54,168 bases of DNA from JAUIET01 sp045105115 (lineage in GTDB: Bacteria; Pseudomonadota; Gammaproteobacteria; Pseudomonadales; JAUIET01). Made by a program: the position numbers and the translations under genes. Of this stretch, positions 36,283-45,252 are shown piece after piece (positions within the stretch are counted from its first letter, which is position 1; each line of letters starts with the position of its first letter). Where the stretch lies: the NCBI GenBank assembly GCA_045105115.1, contig JBGCDE010000130.1:1-54168 (forward strand), written 5' to 3'. The notes under the pieces were generated by a model. It saw nothing but the letters and a program-made list of their open reading frames with translations. It ran no database searches and was not told the origin of the DNA.

Positions 36283-37701
36283 TTACGCTAACTTACTTTG
36301 ACTGCCATTATTTGCTGACGCCTTTTTTCTGGGAATTCCAAACCTTTGGCGGCGTTCCCACAGGCATTTTCGGCTTACTCCCAGCTTTTGAGCAAGCTCG
36401 GTTTCGCTCATGGTGTCTTGATGCTCAAGGATAAAATGCTGGAAATAGTCTTCCAGTGACAAGTCTTCGTTAGGCTCTGTTGCAACCTGCGATACTTTTC
36501 GACTGCGCTTTTGCTCTGATTGGTCTGCGTCATCGTCGTCGTCAGGCTGAGTGTCGATAAGCTGCATATCGATACCGAGGTGCTCAAGACCAATTTGGTC
36601 GCCGTCACACATAATCAACGCTCGTTCAATCGCGTTTTCAAGTTCTCGAACATTGCCCGGCCAGTTGTAGGTCATGATGGCCTGGATAGTTTCAGGTGAC
36701 AGTACTTTTGCGTCAACATCCAACGTCTTCGCTTTTTTGCCGATAATGGTGTCGGCTAAATCAAGTACATCCTTACCACGCTCCCTCAGAGGAGGCAGCT
36801 TAAGGCTGAACACATTTATTCGATAGAAAAGGTCTTGCCGGAATTTTTGCTGCGCGCTCAGTGTTTGTAAGTCACGATGCGTTGCACTGATCAGACGAAC
36901 GTTCACTTTAATAGATTCTGTAGACCCAATGCGCCTGATTTCACCTTCTTGAATAAAACGCAAAAGTCGTGCTTGTGCTTCAAGTGGCAGCTCACCAATT
37001 TCATCGAGAAACAAAGTGCCGCCGTCTGCGGCTTCGATCAAGCCGCTGCGATTGGTATTCGCTCCAGTGAAAGCGCCTTTTTCGTAGCCAAACAGTTCGG
37101 ATTCAATCAGGGTTTCTGGTATGGCCGCACAATTAACGCAAACTATGGGTTTGCCCGCGCGGTTGCTTTCACCATGCACTGCTTTGGCGACCAGTTCTTT
37201 ACCCGTGCCGGTTTCACCGAGAATCAAAACAGTACTGTCGGTCGGGGCAACCTTATGTATGCCGTTCTGCAGCTGCGCCATCGCAGAGCAGCGACCAATA
37301 ATTCCTTCTATGGGAGAACCGGGTGCGGCGGGCTGCTGATCTGTGTCGGCTTTGGTTTGCGCAATGATTCTTTTCACCGCGCCCAGCATATCGTCGTGAT
37401 CGAAGGGCTTTGCTATGTAATCAACCGCACCCATTTTCATTGAGTCAACTGCGGAGCGAAGACTGGCGTAGCTAGTCATAATCAGTACCGGCGTGTTTCC
37501 AGCCAGGCGAATAAGATCAGTACCCGGTGCACCCGGTAGGCGCAAATCACTAATGACCAAGCCAAAGTCTGAGAACTTGAACTTATTCGTCGCTTCAGAA
37601 ACCGAGCCTGCTTCCTCAACTTTGTAGTCATTGCGTTCCAGCAGGCGCTTCAACGCACTGCGGATAACGGCTTCATCTTCGACGACAAGAATAGACTTCA
37701 T
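36283..37701 (-). CDS. cbrB: CbrB, NtrC-family response regulator
   Basis: The 472-residue protein has three domains. An N-terminal receiver domain carries phosphorylatable Asp52 in LVISDLRLPG and Lys in YIAKPFDH. The central sigma-54-activating AAA+ domain has LGETGTGKELVAKAVH, the sigma-54 contact loop EKGAFTGAN and GGTLFLDEIGELP. A C-terminal Fis-type helix-turn-helix has TELAQKLGVSRKCLWERR. It activates genes for carbon and nitrogen source use and, in Pseudomonas, the CrcZ RNA. It is downstream of cbrA with a 107-base gap. The Asp-rich linker DDDDDAD near residue 390 is unusual but not clearly functional. Confidence 0.92.
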   Translation of the reverse strand: MKSILVVEDEAVIRSALKRLLERNDYKVEEAGSVSEATNKFKFSDFGLVISDLRLPGAPGTDLIRLAGNTPVLIMTSYASLRSAVDSMKMGAVDYIAKPFDHDDMLGAVKRIIAQTKADTDQQPAAPGSPIEGIIGRCSAMAQLQNGIHKVAPTDSTVLILGETGTGKELVAKAVHGESNRAGKPIVCVNCAAIPETLIESELFGYEKGAFTGANTNRSGLIEAADGGTLFLDEIGELPLEAQARLLRFIQEGEIRRIGSTESIKVNVRLISATHRDLQTLSAQQKFRQDLFYRINVFSLKLPPLRERGKDVLDLADTIIGKKAKTLDVDAKVLSPETIQAIMTYNWPGNVRELENAIERALIMCDGDQIGLEHLGIDMQLIDTQPDDDDDADQSEQKRSRKVSQVATEPNEDLSLEDYFQHFILEHQDTMSETELAQKLGVSRKCLWERRQRFGIPRKKASANNGSQSKLA

Positions 37702-37808
37702 ACGACTTTAGATAGGGGTGCCTGCGCACCATGGAATGCAATTGTAGCGCAAAAAAGGTCAAGGTTTCGACACCTTAAATCGAATTCAGTGTGTGTCAAG
37801 CTGTGCCT

Positions 37809-40772
37809 TTAAGGGGATTGCGCCGGTTCTTTGCTGTAGGGCAGTGTAATTGTGAAGCAGGTACCAGTGCCAGTTCTGGAATCTGCAGGGCTTTCTACCT
37901 GAATAGAGCCGCTGTGATCCTCAACAATTTGATAGACAAGCGGTAGGCCAAGACCGGTTCCTTCACCCGCAGGTTTGGTGGTGAAAAACGGCTCAAAGAT
38001 TTGCTCTTGAAGCTCTCGTGGAATACCTGTGCCTTGGTCGCAAATCTCAATCATTACCGAGTACTCGCTGGCATTGGCAACCACCTTAACAGCATCGCCT
38101 TCTTTGCTGGCGTCTCGTGCGTTGCTTAGCAAGTTAATAAAAACTTGAGCAAGTCGCTGCTGATCACCAAAAACATGCAAGCCTTTGTCAATGCTTACCT
38201 GATAACTAACGTTCACAGCTTCTTTGTTAAGTTGCAACAATCGGATGCATTCTTCTACGTTCTGTCGCAAGTTAACTGAATCGATATCAAGATCATCGCG
38301 CTGCTCGCCACTGTGCGAAAAATTCACCAGTGATTGCACAATGCCCGACACGCGCTGCGTCTGGGTGAGTATTTCAGAGGTGCTTGCTTTGATGTCTGGG
38401 TCATCGTACTCAGAGGCCAGGTTCTGCGCAATACAGGCTATACCTGTCACAGGGTTTCCTATCTCATGAGCCACGCCAGCGGCTAACCTGCCAACAGATG
38501 CCAAGCGTTCGCTGTGTGTTAACTCTTGCTCAAGAATTTGTGTTTCTGTCAGGTCTTCAATAACGATCGCCTGATTACTGGTTAGAGTTTCGGTCGGTTG
38601 CAGCAGAGTTTTGTGCAGGCTTACCCAGCGCTCAACGCCCTCGTGAACAATGTGCTGCTTGTAGCGATGTGATTCGGTGGAATCGATAAAATCAGTTAGA
38701 ACTGATGACCAGGGCTGTTTGATAGCGTGCACTGCGCTGCCAACAACGTCTTCGGAGTGAATCTCAGTTAGGTCCTCCAGCATGCTATTCCACAGCGTAA
38801 TTTCATGATCAGCGCCTACTATGCAAACGCCTACAGGCAAGGCTTGCAGAGTTTCCCGGTGATAGCGGCGCAAGTTATTCAGCTCGGCAGCAAGACCAGT
38901 AAGGTCAGCTTGATAGGTTTCAATGCGACTTTCTATATATTGAATGTCTTCGGTTTGATGGCTGTCATCATTGCGAATAAATGGCAGGTGTTTGTTAATG
39001 ATCTCGTAAGCGCTGGATGGACCTAGCAAGCCCGAAAGGTTAGCTTCAATTTGCTCCCGAAGTCTACGTAATGCGTAGGGCCGGCTTTCGGTTAATTCCA
39101 TGTTCAAGTCATGCAGCGCGTTGCTGAGCTCACGCTCGGCTGTGGTTTCTCCAACAGCTCTTGCCAGGCGGTCTTTCATCTCTGCAGGAGAGTGAACATC
39201 AAGTGCGCGACGAATAGGCCGGCTCAGTTCATCAGTTGAACATATCTCGGCCGCCTGGTGCTCTTCTTCACTTTGCTTCGCCAACAGTGAGCCAAGCAAA
39301 AATACTAAAATATTTGCGCCTAACGATCCCAGAGTACCCGCTTGCCACGCGGGCAGCTGGTTTAGTTGGCTAGGAATGATGCTGCCAACAAACGCTGAAC
39401 TTTCAGGTTGTAACAGCGGCAACAAAACCAGAAAAAACCAAATTAAAATGCCAACGATTAGTCCGCCGTTGAAGCCTGTTCGGTTGGCCTCAGGCCAGTA
39501 CAGCATGGCAAGTACACCTGGCATGAATTGCAGCACCCCACTGAATGCTGCGATGCCGAGACTGGCAAGATCATGCTGATCGCTGACAATTCTATAAAAC
39601 AAATACGACATCAATATAATGCTGACGATCAGTAATCGCCTAATCCACATCAGCCATCGGTAAATGTCATTGGTGTCAGGCTGATACACAGCCAAAACCA
39701 GATGATTAAGACACATGGATGCAAGCGCCAGCGTTGCAACAATAATGATACTGCTTGCCGCTGACATACCCGCCATGTAGGCAAGCAATTCCATTTGTGG
39801 AAGCTGCAAAGAAATGCCTACACCGATTGTTGCGTATTGCATCGGCACCCCGACACCGAGGCTGACCGCGGCCCAATATATGATAAGAACGGGGATGCTG
39901 AGTAATAGCATGTAAAGAGGAAAACCCCAGCTAGCCGCTTTGAATGCAGTGGGTGAGGGTCGCTCTGAGAAAAGCATATGAAACGAATGTGGCATCAATA
40001 CTGAGGCCAGAAAGAACAGCAGCAAAAAGTAGCGAATATTGTCGTCTTGCTGATCGTTTAGTGGCTTGAACAGTGTGGCATTTTGTTCAAGCCAGATTTG
40101 TAATCCATCCAATCCACCAAATACCATAATCACGCAGACTACCGCGATCACTATCATCAAGAGCAGTTTGCTTAAAGACTCAAAGGCGATGGCCACCACC
40201 AGTCCGTCGTGTCGTTCCTGAGTGCCAACATGTCTTGCACCAAACAGCACGGTGAATAAGGTAATCATGCAGCAGAACACAAACGCCAGACCACTTTGCC
40301 TGTTGTCGCCAGGAAACAGCTCAAAACTAGAGTCTGTAAGAATAAGTATGGTGTCAGACACTGCGGTAATTTGCAGCGCAAAAAGCGGCAACATGGCGAA
40401 CAGCATAAATATTGTCAGTACTATTCCGGCCCATTGACTGCGGAATCGAAACGCGAGCATATCGGGCAGTGACCGCAGCTGGTATAGCCTGGCGATTCGC
40501 ATCATGGGCGCCAAAATCAGCGAACTAAAAAGAAAAACTGCGGAAATACCGAAGAAGTAGCTCAGATAGGAAAAACCGTATCGGGAGGCCAGATCAACCA
40601 TGCCAAATATGGCCCAGGCGCCGGCGATAACGCCAATCGACAAAATATAGGTAATAGGGTGGCGAATGAACCGGTCTGGAATCCACCCGCGGTCGGCTGC
40701 GTACGCGATACCAAACAGTATCGACAAGTATGCGACGCCAAAAAACAGAACCTGGCCGAGTTCAAAATTCAT
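37809..40772 (-). CDS. cbrA: CbrA, transporter-fused sensor histidine kinase
   Basis: The 987-residue protein starts with about 13 membrane helices of the sodium:solute-symporter family (1 to about 500). A coiled-coil linker and a PAS domain (about 650–740, with VGVCIVGADHEITLWNSML) follow. The kinase part has His769 in RLAAGVAHEIGNP and ATP-binding boxes LINLLSNARDA, DQGTGIP and GEGTGLGLPL. This fusion is the hallmark of CbrA, which couples a transporter module (histidine in Pseudomonas) to control of CbrB. Gene order gluQ–cbrX–cbrA–cbrB–pcnB supports the name. The ligand in this organism is not known. Confidence 0.93.
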   Translation of the reverse strand: MNFELGQVLFFGVAYLSILFGIAYAADRGWIPDRFIRHPITYILSIGVIAGAWAIFGMVDLASRYGFSYLSYFFGISAVFLFSSLILAPMMRIARLYQLRSLPDMLAFRFRSQWAGIVLTIFMLFAMLPLFALQITAVSDTILILTDSSFELFPGDNRQSGLAFVFCCMITLFTVLFGARHVGTQERHDGLVVAIAFESLSKLLLMIVIAVVCVIMVFGGLDGLQIWLEQNATLFKPLNDQQDDNIRYFLLLFFLASVLMPHSFHMLFSERPSPTAFKAASWGFPLYMLLLSIPVLIIYWAAVSLGVGVPMQYATIGVGISLQLPQMELLAYMAGMSAASSIIIVATLALASMCLNHLVLAVYQPDTNDIYRWLMWIRRLLIVSIILMSYLFYRIVSDQHDLASLGIAAFSGVLQFMPGVLAMLYWPEANRTGFNGGLIVGILIWFFLVLLPLLQPESSAFVGSIIPSQLNQLPAWQAGTLGSLGANILVFLLGSLLAKQSEEEHQAAEICSTDELSRPIRRALDVHSPAEMKDRLARAVGETTAERELSNALHDLNMELTESRPYALRRLREQIEANLSGLLGPSSAYEIINKHLPFIRNDDSHQTEDIQYIESRIETYQADLTGLAAELNNLRRYHRETLQALPVGVCIVGADHEITLWNSMLEDLTEIHSEDVVGSAVHAIKQPWSSVLTDFIDSTESHRYKQHIVHEGVERWVSLHKTLLQPTETLTSNQAIVIEDLTETQILEQELTHSERLASVGRLAAGVAHEIGNPVTGIACIAQNLASEYDDPDIKASTSEILTQTQRVSGIVQSLVNFSHSGEQRDDLDIDSVNLRQNVEECIRLLQLNKEAVNVSYQVSIDKGLHVFGDQQRLAQVFINLLSNARDASKEGDAVKVVANASEYSVMIEICDQGTGIPRELQEQIFEPFFTTKPAGEGTGLGLPLVYQIVEDHSGSIQVESPADSRTGTGTCFTITLPYSKEPAQSP

Positions 40773-40822
40773 TGGGCGACGATCGTCATTGCTCTAAGCC
40801 TTGCAACCTAATCTTCAGCCAG

Positions 40823-40990
40823 TCATTGACGGGCACGTCGTTCTCCAAGATAAATCAAAAGAATTGCACCAAACCAAAGCAGGTGAGGCCGATACCAAGC
40901 CTTGGGTGAAGCCAGGGCCCAATCCATCCATGAAGGTAGAAAAATAACGACAATCAAAATAAGTAGAAAAAGAGCGCGTTGTATGTACAT
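40823..40990 (-). CDS. cbrX: small membrane protein, CbrX-like
   Basis: A 55-residue frame (starting MYIQRALFLLILIVVIFLPS) whose ATG overlaps the gluQ stop by one base (TAATG), 50 bases before cbrA. It has an N-terminal hydrophobic helix (about 5–20), an aromatic middle (PSWMDWA, KAWYRPHLLW), a second hydrophobic stretch and a basic end (GERRARQ). In Pseudomonas a small membrane gene called cbrX occupies this place and affects cbrA expression by coupled translation. The match is by position and general character, so the assignment is likely but not certain. Confidence 0.75.
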   Translation of the reverse strand: MYIQRALFLLILIVVIFLPSWMDWALASPKAWYRPHLLWFGAILLIYLGERRARQ

Positions 40991-41961
40991 TAATCACTGC
41001 CATCCACATCGGTGATGCATTGCTTACGTTGCCAGGCTGCAGGGCGGTAATGTGCAATTGCGTGGGCAAGGATATCATCAACGCTGCTGCGCGCACTCAT
41101 GGGTGGTAGCTCTTGGCCAAGATACCTTAGCGCGGTGCACAAATTTTCACACGCTTGCGTATTGTTTAGTGCTTGCGCCCCCGCCTGTTTGCTGAGCTTA
41201 TCACCGTAGGCATCGACCAATACAGGAATGTGTCCGTACACTGGAACAACTGCATTTAACTGCTTCAAGACATGAATTTGGCGGGAGGTGGATTCTAATA
41301 AGTCGATGCCGCGAATAACATGCGTTATGCCCTGAAACGCATCGTCTACGCTGACGGCTAGTTGGTAGGAAATTAAACCGTCTTTACGGCGTATAATAAA
41401 ATCGCCGCAGGTGTTGCTAAGTGTTTCAGAAACAGTGCCCTGAAACTGATCTTCGAACACAATGTCGTTTTCGTTCACGGTTAGTCTGATTGCGCAGTCT
41501 GTATTAACCGAATGACTCTGGTGTCGGCAGAATCCAGGGTAAGGCCCGCCAAGCTCGGCTAATTTAGCTCTCGTGCAAGCACATCGATACACTTGATCGT
41601 TATTATTCAGTTGTTCGATTGTCTCGGCGTAGTCGTCCAGGCGACTGCTCTGATAGAGAATGTCGCCATCCCAATGCAAGCCATGCGCTAATAGACTTTG
41701 AATAATCAGTTGGTCCGCACCTGGTTGCTCGCGCGGCGGATCTAAATCCTCAATGCGTAGCAGCCACGACCCATTTTGCGCGCGAGCGTCTAGATAACTC
41801 GCCAAAGCGCACAGCAATGATCCGCGATGAAGTGGTCCTGTAGGAGAAGGTGCGAAGCGACCAATGTAATGGTTTGATACCTGAGTACCGATCGCTTCGC
41901 CCTCAGCAGCGGTGTTTAACCGTGCTCCTGGCGCTCTTTGATTTCGTCCAGCGTTTTGCAA
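40990..41961 (-). CDS. gluQ: glutamyl-Q tRNA(Asp) synthetase
   Basis: The protein is a truncated glutamyl-tRNA synthetase that attaches glutamate to queuosine in the tRNA(Asp) anticodon. It has the HIGH-like GRFAPSPTGPLHRGSL, LLRIEDLDPPRE, the zinc site YRCACTRAKLAE…YPGFC, and DKLSKQAGA for KMSKS, and lacks the anticodon-binding domain. The only usable ATG (41961) adds about 30 residues before the core and overlaps dksA by 46 bases. I find no ATG, GTG or TTG closer to the core, so the true start is uncertain. dksA–gluQ is a standard pair in Gammaproteobacteria. Confidence 0.92.
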   Translation of the reverse strand: MQNAGRNQRAPGARLNTAAEGEAIGTQVSNHYIGRFAPSPTGPLHRGSLLCALASYLDARAQNGSWLLRIEDLDPPREQPGADQLIIQSLLAHGLHWDGDILYQSSRLDDYAETIEQLNNNDQVYRCACTRAKLAELGGPYPGFCRHQSHSVNTDCAIRLTVNENDIVFEDQFQGTVSETLSNTCGDFIIRRKDGLISYQLAVSVDDAFQGITHVIRGIDLLESTSRQIHVLKQLNAVVPVYGHIPVLVDAYGDKLSKQAGAQALNNTQACENLCTALRYLGQELPPMSARSSVDDILAHAIAHYRPAAWQRKQCITDVDGSD

Positions 41962-42818
41962 TCAATGCACAATGACGCTGTTGGGCGAGCTTCCAGTCGT
42001 TGAATGCCGATCTCGACTCCGCAGGCTTCACAATAACCGTATTCGTCCATTTCAATCAGCTCTAGGGTAGAGTCAATCTTACGAATCAGTTTTCGCTCTC
42101 TGTCACGCGTGCGCAATTCAAGACTGAATTCTTCTTCCTGACTAGCGCGATCGGCTGGGTCGGGGAAATTGCTTGCCTCATCTTTCATGTGCATGACGGT
42201 GCGATCAACTTCAGCCATCAATTCCGATTTCCAATCATTGAGGATTTCACGGAAGTGATCTTTCTGTGGATCGTTCATGTAGTCTTCACTGCGCTTGACT
42301 ACATAAGGTTTAAAAACGGGCGCTGCCTCACTACGACTTGCTACGCTCACTGCTGTTTTTGTATCCTTGGGTTTGATGGAAGATTTTTTGGTAGTCGCTT
42401 TTTTTGCGACAGTACCGGTTTTCTTGGTAGCCGCGGGCTTTTTCGCTGCGGTTTTCTTAACTGTAGTCTTTTTTGTGCTGCTTGCACTTTTGCTCGCATC
42501 ACTTTTTACAGTTGCTTTTTTAGCGGTTGACGCTGCTTTCTTTGGCGCTGCTTTTTTAGCAGTAGTTTTGCTAGCCGTTGTTTTCTTGGCAGCCGTTTTC
42601 TTTACCGCGGCTTTCTTTGCTGTCTTTACTGCAGCTTTCTTTGCTGTTGATTTCTTAACAGCAGGCTTCTTTGCAGTACTTGTCTTTTTTGCGGCTGTTT
42701 TCTTGACAGCGGCTTTAGCCGGCGCCGCTTTTTTGGTGCTGGCTTTCTTTGCGGTTGTTTTCTTGGTGGCCGCTTTCTTGGTTTTTGATGCAGCTGCCTT
42801 CGATTTCTTAGCTGGCAT
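41916..42818 (-). CDS. dksA: DksA with a lysine/alanine-rich histone-H1-like N-terminal extension
   Basis: The C-terminal half (about residues 175–300) is a full DksA: a coiled coil with the tip NFPDPADRASQEEEF, whose two Asp act in the RNA polymerase channel, and a C4 zinc finger (YCEACG and LCIDCK). It binds RNA polymerase with ppGpp in the stringent response. The first 165 residues are repeats of AAKK, TAKK and VKK, like histone H1 or AlgP tails, likely to bind nucleic acid and rarely present in the E. coli protein, which is 151 long. I choose the second ATG (42818), because GAGGG lies six bases upstream of it and directly abuts the first ATG (42824). Confidence 0.93.
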   Translation of the reverse strand: MPAKKSKAAASKTKKAATKKTTAKKASTKKAAPAKAAVKKTAAKKTSTAKKPAVKKSTAKKAAVKTAKKAAVKKTAAKKTTASKTTAKKAAPKKAASTAKKATVKSDASKSASSTKKTTVKKTAAKKPAATKKTGTVAKKATTKKSSIKPKDTKTAVSVASRSEAAPVFKPYVVKRSEDYMNDPQKDHFREILNDWKSELMAEVDRTVMHMKDEASNFPDPADRASQEEEFSLELRTRDRERKLIRKIDSTLELIEMDEYGYCEACGVEIGIQRLEARPTASLCIDCKTLDEIKERQEHG

Positions 42819-42965
42819 AGTCATCCCTCAACATTTGGACGCTCGAACAAAGCGACGTGCCACTATTACCGATGTCGCTTTTAGAATGAATTTAAGGCCC
42901 GCCCAGTGGCCGGGTGGCCAAACGCGGGGGAAACTACCAGAAAGTTGGCCTTTAAGCCAGCTAGA

Positions 42966-43283
42966 TTACATATAAACGTACAGTTTACCGTTTTGTTGCT
43001 CACTTTCGATCGGTTCGAGTGATGCACCCTGGCAAGGCCCTTGCACACACAAGCCAGTTTCAGGCTCAAACAGCGCACCGTGGGTTGAGCATTGAATAAA
43101 GTGATTTTCCTGGTCAAGAAACTGATGCTCCATCCAGTTGAGTTGCACGCCCTGGTGCGGACAGGCGTTGCGGTAAACATAGCATTGCAGGTCTTTGCGA
43201 ACCACAAATAGCGGTTGCCCCTGAATATTGAAACCCCGGGTTTCACCCTCGGGAATAGTATGAACTGAGCACAATTCAAGCAT
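42966..43283 (-). CDS. Rieske [2Fe-2S] ferredoxin-like protein
   Basis: The 105-residue protein has the two Rieske cluster loops: Cys41 and His43 in NACPHQGVQL, and Cys65 and His68 in QCSTHGALFE. There is no membrane anchor, so it is a small soluble electron carrier like those of the NirD or BphF type. No oxygenase partner is adjacent. It is just upstream of dksA with the same direction and a gap of about 150 bases that holds no clear gene. Confidence 0.9.
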   Translation of the reverse strand: MLELCSVHTIPEGETRGFNIQGQPLFVVRKDLQCYVYRNACPHQGVQLNWMEHQFLDQENHFIQCSTHGALFEPETGLCVQGPCQGASLEPIESEQQNGKLYVYM

Positions 43284-43342
43284 GATCGGTCTGCCGAGTG
43301 ATACGAACGATAGTATGCTATAGGCCCGCTTTGCAGCACAAT

Positions 43343-44188
43343 ATGAGCATTACCAAGATTATGTTTCGTGCTTTTCATAAGGCTAGCCAAGTTGTGCTTG
43401 TGGTACTTGTCGCGTCACATTGTGCCAACTTGGCGGCCGCGCCCAAGTGTCAAGCCGCACCCGGTAGCCAATACGAGCAGGCGTTCTGCACGCTGAGTAG
43501 CAGCCGTTATAATTATGGATTACCGAGTTTGCAGGAGTTTCGGCGAAATCCGGCCAAGGTCCAATATTTGTTGCTCAAGCGGGCCGCAAGCCGTGAGGGA
43601 ATTGCCTTGAGCAAACCTGTTAAAGAATCACCAGTGACTGATTCGCGCTCAGCCAAAGTGACTGCCACTGTGACTGCACCAGCATCTAAACCGCCTTTGC
43701 AATCCAGAAAAACGGACTGGACTGCGTATGACCAGCCAAATTGTCGCTATACAAAACGCAAAATCACCTGTGGCAAGAGGCAGTTTCGTTTGCAAACCAA
43801 TCGCAGAAATTCCGAGCTTCCTGCTACTGCACTTGGTGATGCTAACGTGCTGCGATTGCCAGAGAAAAAAGTTAACGAGCCTATTGATGCGTGGTTGGCG
43901 GTGGCCTACAAGGAGTACATTGTTGCTCTGTTAAGCATTGGTTTGGCTGGTTCCAGTTCAACGTATTCCGCGTTTGCACACACTTACTATGAACTGGAAA
44001 ATACTGGAACTGATTTTGCAGCGCGTATCCAGCGCAGTTTTGCCTTGCTTAAAAAAGACAAACGCACTTTGGCAGTGGGCAAGCGCTACCCTGATTCTGC
44101 CCCTTTAGCAGCAGACTGTGAGTGGCTGGCCAGCACAATGCTTGCCTGCAACAGCGCGGGAAAGAACTGGGTGTATGCCTCAGACTGA
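43343..44188 (+). CDS. exported protein of unknown function
   Basis: I prefer the ATG at 43343 (about 281 residues); the one at 43298 lacks a nearby ribosome-binding site. The N-terminus has a basic region, a hydrophobic core (VVLVVLVASHCANLAAA) and a likely cleavage site at AAA|PKC. The mature part contains several Cys pairs (for example PKCQAAPG with AFCTLSSS, and NCRYTKRKITCGKRQF), consistent with disulfides in the periplasm. No family match comes to mind. Its 3' end overlaps the convergent patatin gene by 9 bases. It is divergent from the Rieske gene. Confidence 0.65.
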   Translation: MSITKIMFRAFHKASQVVLVVLVASHCANLAAAPKCQAAPGSQYEQAFCTLSSSRYNYGLPSLQEFRRNPAKVQYLLLKRAASREGIALSKPVKESPVTDSRSAKVTATVTAPASKPPLQSRKTDWTAYDQPNCRYTKRKITCGKRQFRLQTNRRNSELPATALGDANVLRLPEKKVNEPIDAWLAVAYKEYIVALLSIGLAGSSSTYSAFAHTYYELENTGTDFAARIQRSFALLKKDKRTLAVGKRYPDSAPLAADCEWLASTMLACNSAGKNWVYASD

Positions 44189-45217
44189 GGATTGATCCTC
44201 AGCGCGCAAGCCAAGGCGGTGTTCGATCACGGCATTCATGCGTTGAACGCACGCTTCACCTTCGGCGACAATTTCTTCTGCACGAGTAACTTCCAGCATG
44301 CCGATATGCGATAGGCGCGGAGTAAGAATAAGATCGGCGGGTTCACCAGCCAAACGACTTCGGGTTATGCGGTCTTGCATAATGTTGATGGAGCTACTGA
44401 CTACGTTGAATAAGCCGGGTGCCTCTTCGCTTGGGCTCATCCATTGTTCCACCAGAGGTGTTGTGCGTTCACGAATGCTGGCTGAGAGTTTTTCAAAAAA
44501 ACTGATCTGGTCTTCACTGGCGGCAGTTGCCGTTTCCGGCCGCTTCGAATCTGACTTACTATCACCCGTTTGCTGCTCGGCAGAATACACTTCTTCACTC
44601 ACTGTATCGTCACGAATCAACACTTGATCACGGCTGACCAGGTCGCCATTAAGGTTAACGGCAATAATAATGTCAGCGCCCAAGGCTTTGCACACTGAAA
44701 CTGGAACCGGGTTGACGAGGCCGCCATCCAGTAACCATCTTCCATTCAGATTAATGGGTGTCAGCATACCGGGCAATGCCATGGAAGCACGGGCTGCGTT
44801 CCAGATCGGACCCTCCTGCAACCAGATTTCGCGACCAGTTTTCATGTCAGTAGCGATCGCGGCATACGGTAAATCAAGGTCTTCAATGTTTGGGTTACCA
44901 AATTCTTCGATGACAAAGCGCAGCATATTCTCGCCATCGGCCAAGCCGCTGCTGGCAAGCAACTTTATGTCCATCTGCCTGACCAATTCGTATGTGCTCA
45001 TGCCGGCCAACCAATCCTGAACGTCATCCAGGCGACCGAGAATATGGGCGGCACCCATAAAGGCACCGATGGAACTGCCGCATATTATGTCTGGACTAAG
45101 GCCAAACTTCTTGAGTTCACGGATTACGCCAATATGGGCGAGACCACGCGCAGCACCACTGCCAAGTGCCAGGCCTATTTTGGGTCGGTTAGGCTGAGGG
45201 ATTATGACTGGGGGCAT
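44180..45217 (-). CDS. patatin-like phospholipase (RssA/NTE type)
   Basis: The 345-residue protein has the patatin Ser–Asp dyad: an oxyanion loop GSGAARGLAHIGVI, nucleophile in GSSIGAFMGA, and Asp in LLDGGLVNPVPV. There is no signal peptide or beta-barrel, which points to a cytoplasmic or membrane-associated lipid hydrolase. An inserted stretch of about 80 residues after the DGG box, rich in Glu and Lys, separates it from a C-terminal ILTPRLSHIGML segment shared by RssA-like relatives. Confidence 0.88.
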   Translation of the reverse strand: MPPVIIPQPNRPKIGLALGSGAARGLAHIGVIRELKKFGLSPDIICGSSIGAFMGAAHILGRLDDVQDWLAGMSTYELVRQMDIKLLASSGLADGENMLRFVIEEFGNPNIEDLDLPYAAIATDMKTGREIWLQEGPIWNAARASMALPGMLTPINLNGRWLLDGGLVNPVPVSVCKALGADIIIAVNLNGDLVSRDQVLIRDDTVSEEVYSAEQQTGDSKSDSKRPETATAASEDQISFFEKLSASIRERTTPLVEQWMSPSEEAPGLFNVVSSSINIMQDRITRSRLAGEPADLILTPRLSHIGMLEVTRAEEIVAEGEACVQRMNAVIEHRLGLRAEDQSSV

Positions 45218-45252
45218 TTATGGCACGAGTGTTCTTGTAACAAGGGTTGTTA

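Noticed and set aside
40815..41096. Minus-strand 93-codon frame spanning the gluQ end and the gap to cbrA
   Set aside because: It overlaps gluQ out of frame with no family resemblance; the 55-codon frame at 40823–40990 in another frame is the credible gene.
42367..42975. Long plus-strand frame rich in Ala, Phe and Val, looking like a membrane protein
   Set aside because: It is the antisense reading of the Lys/Ala repeats of dksA, where AAG and GCN codons read backwards give Phe/Leu and Ala/Val-type codons.
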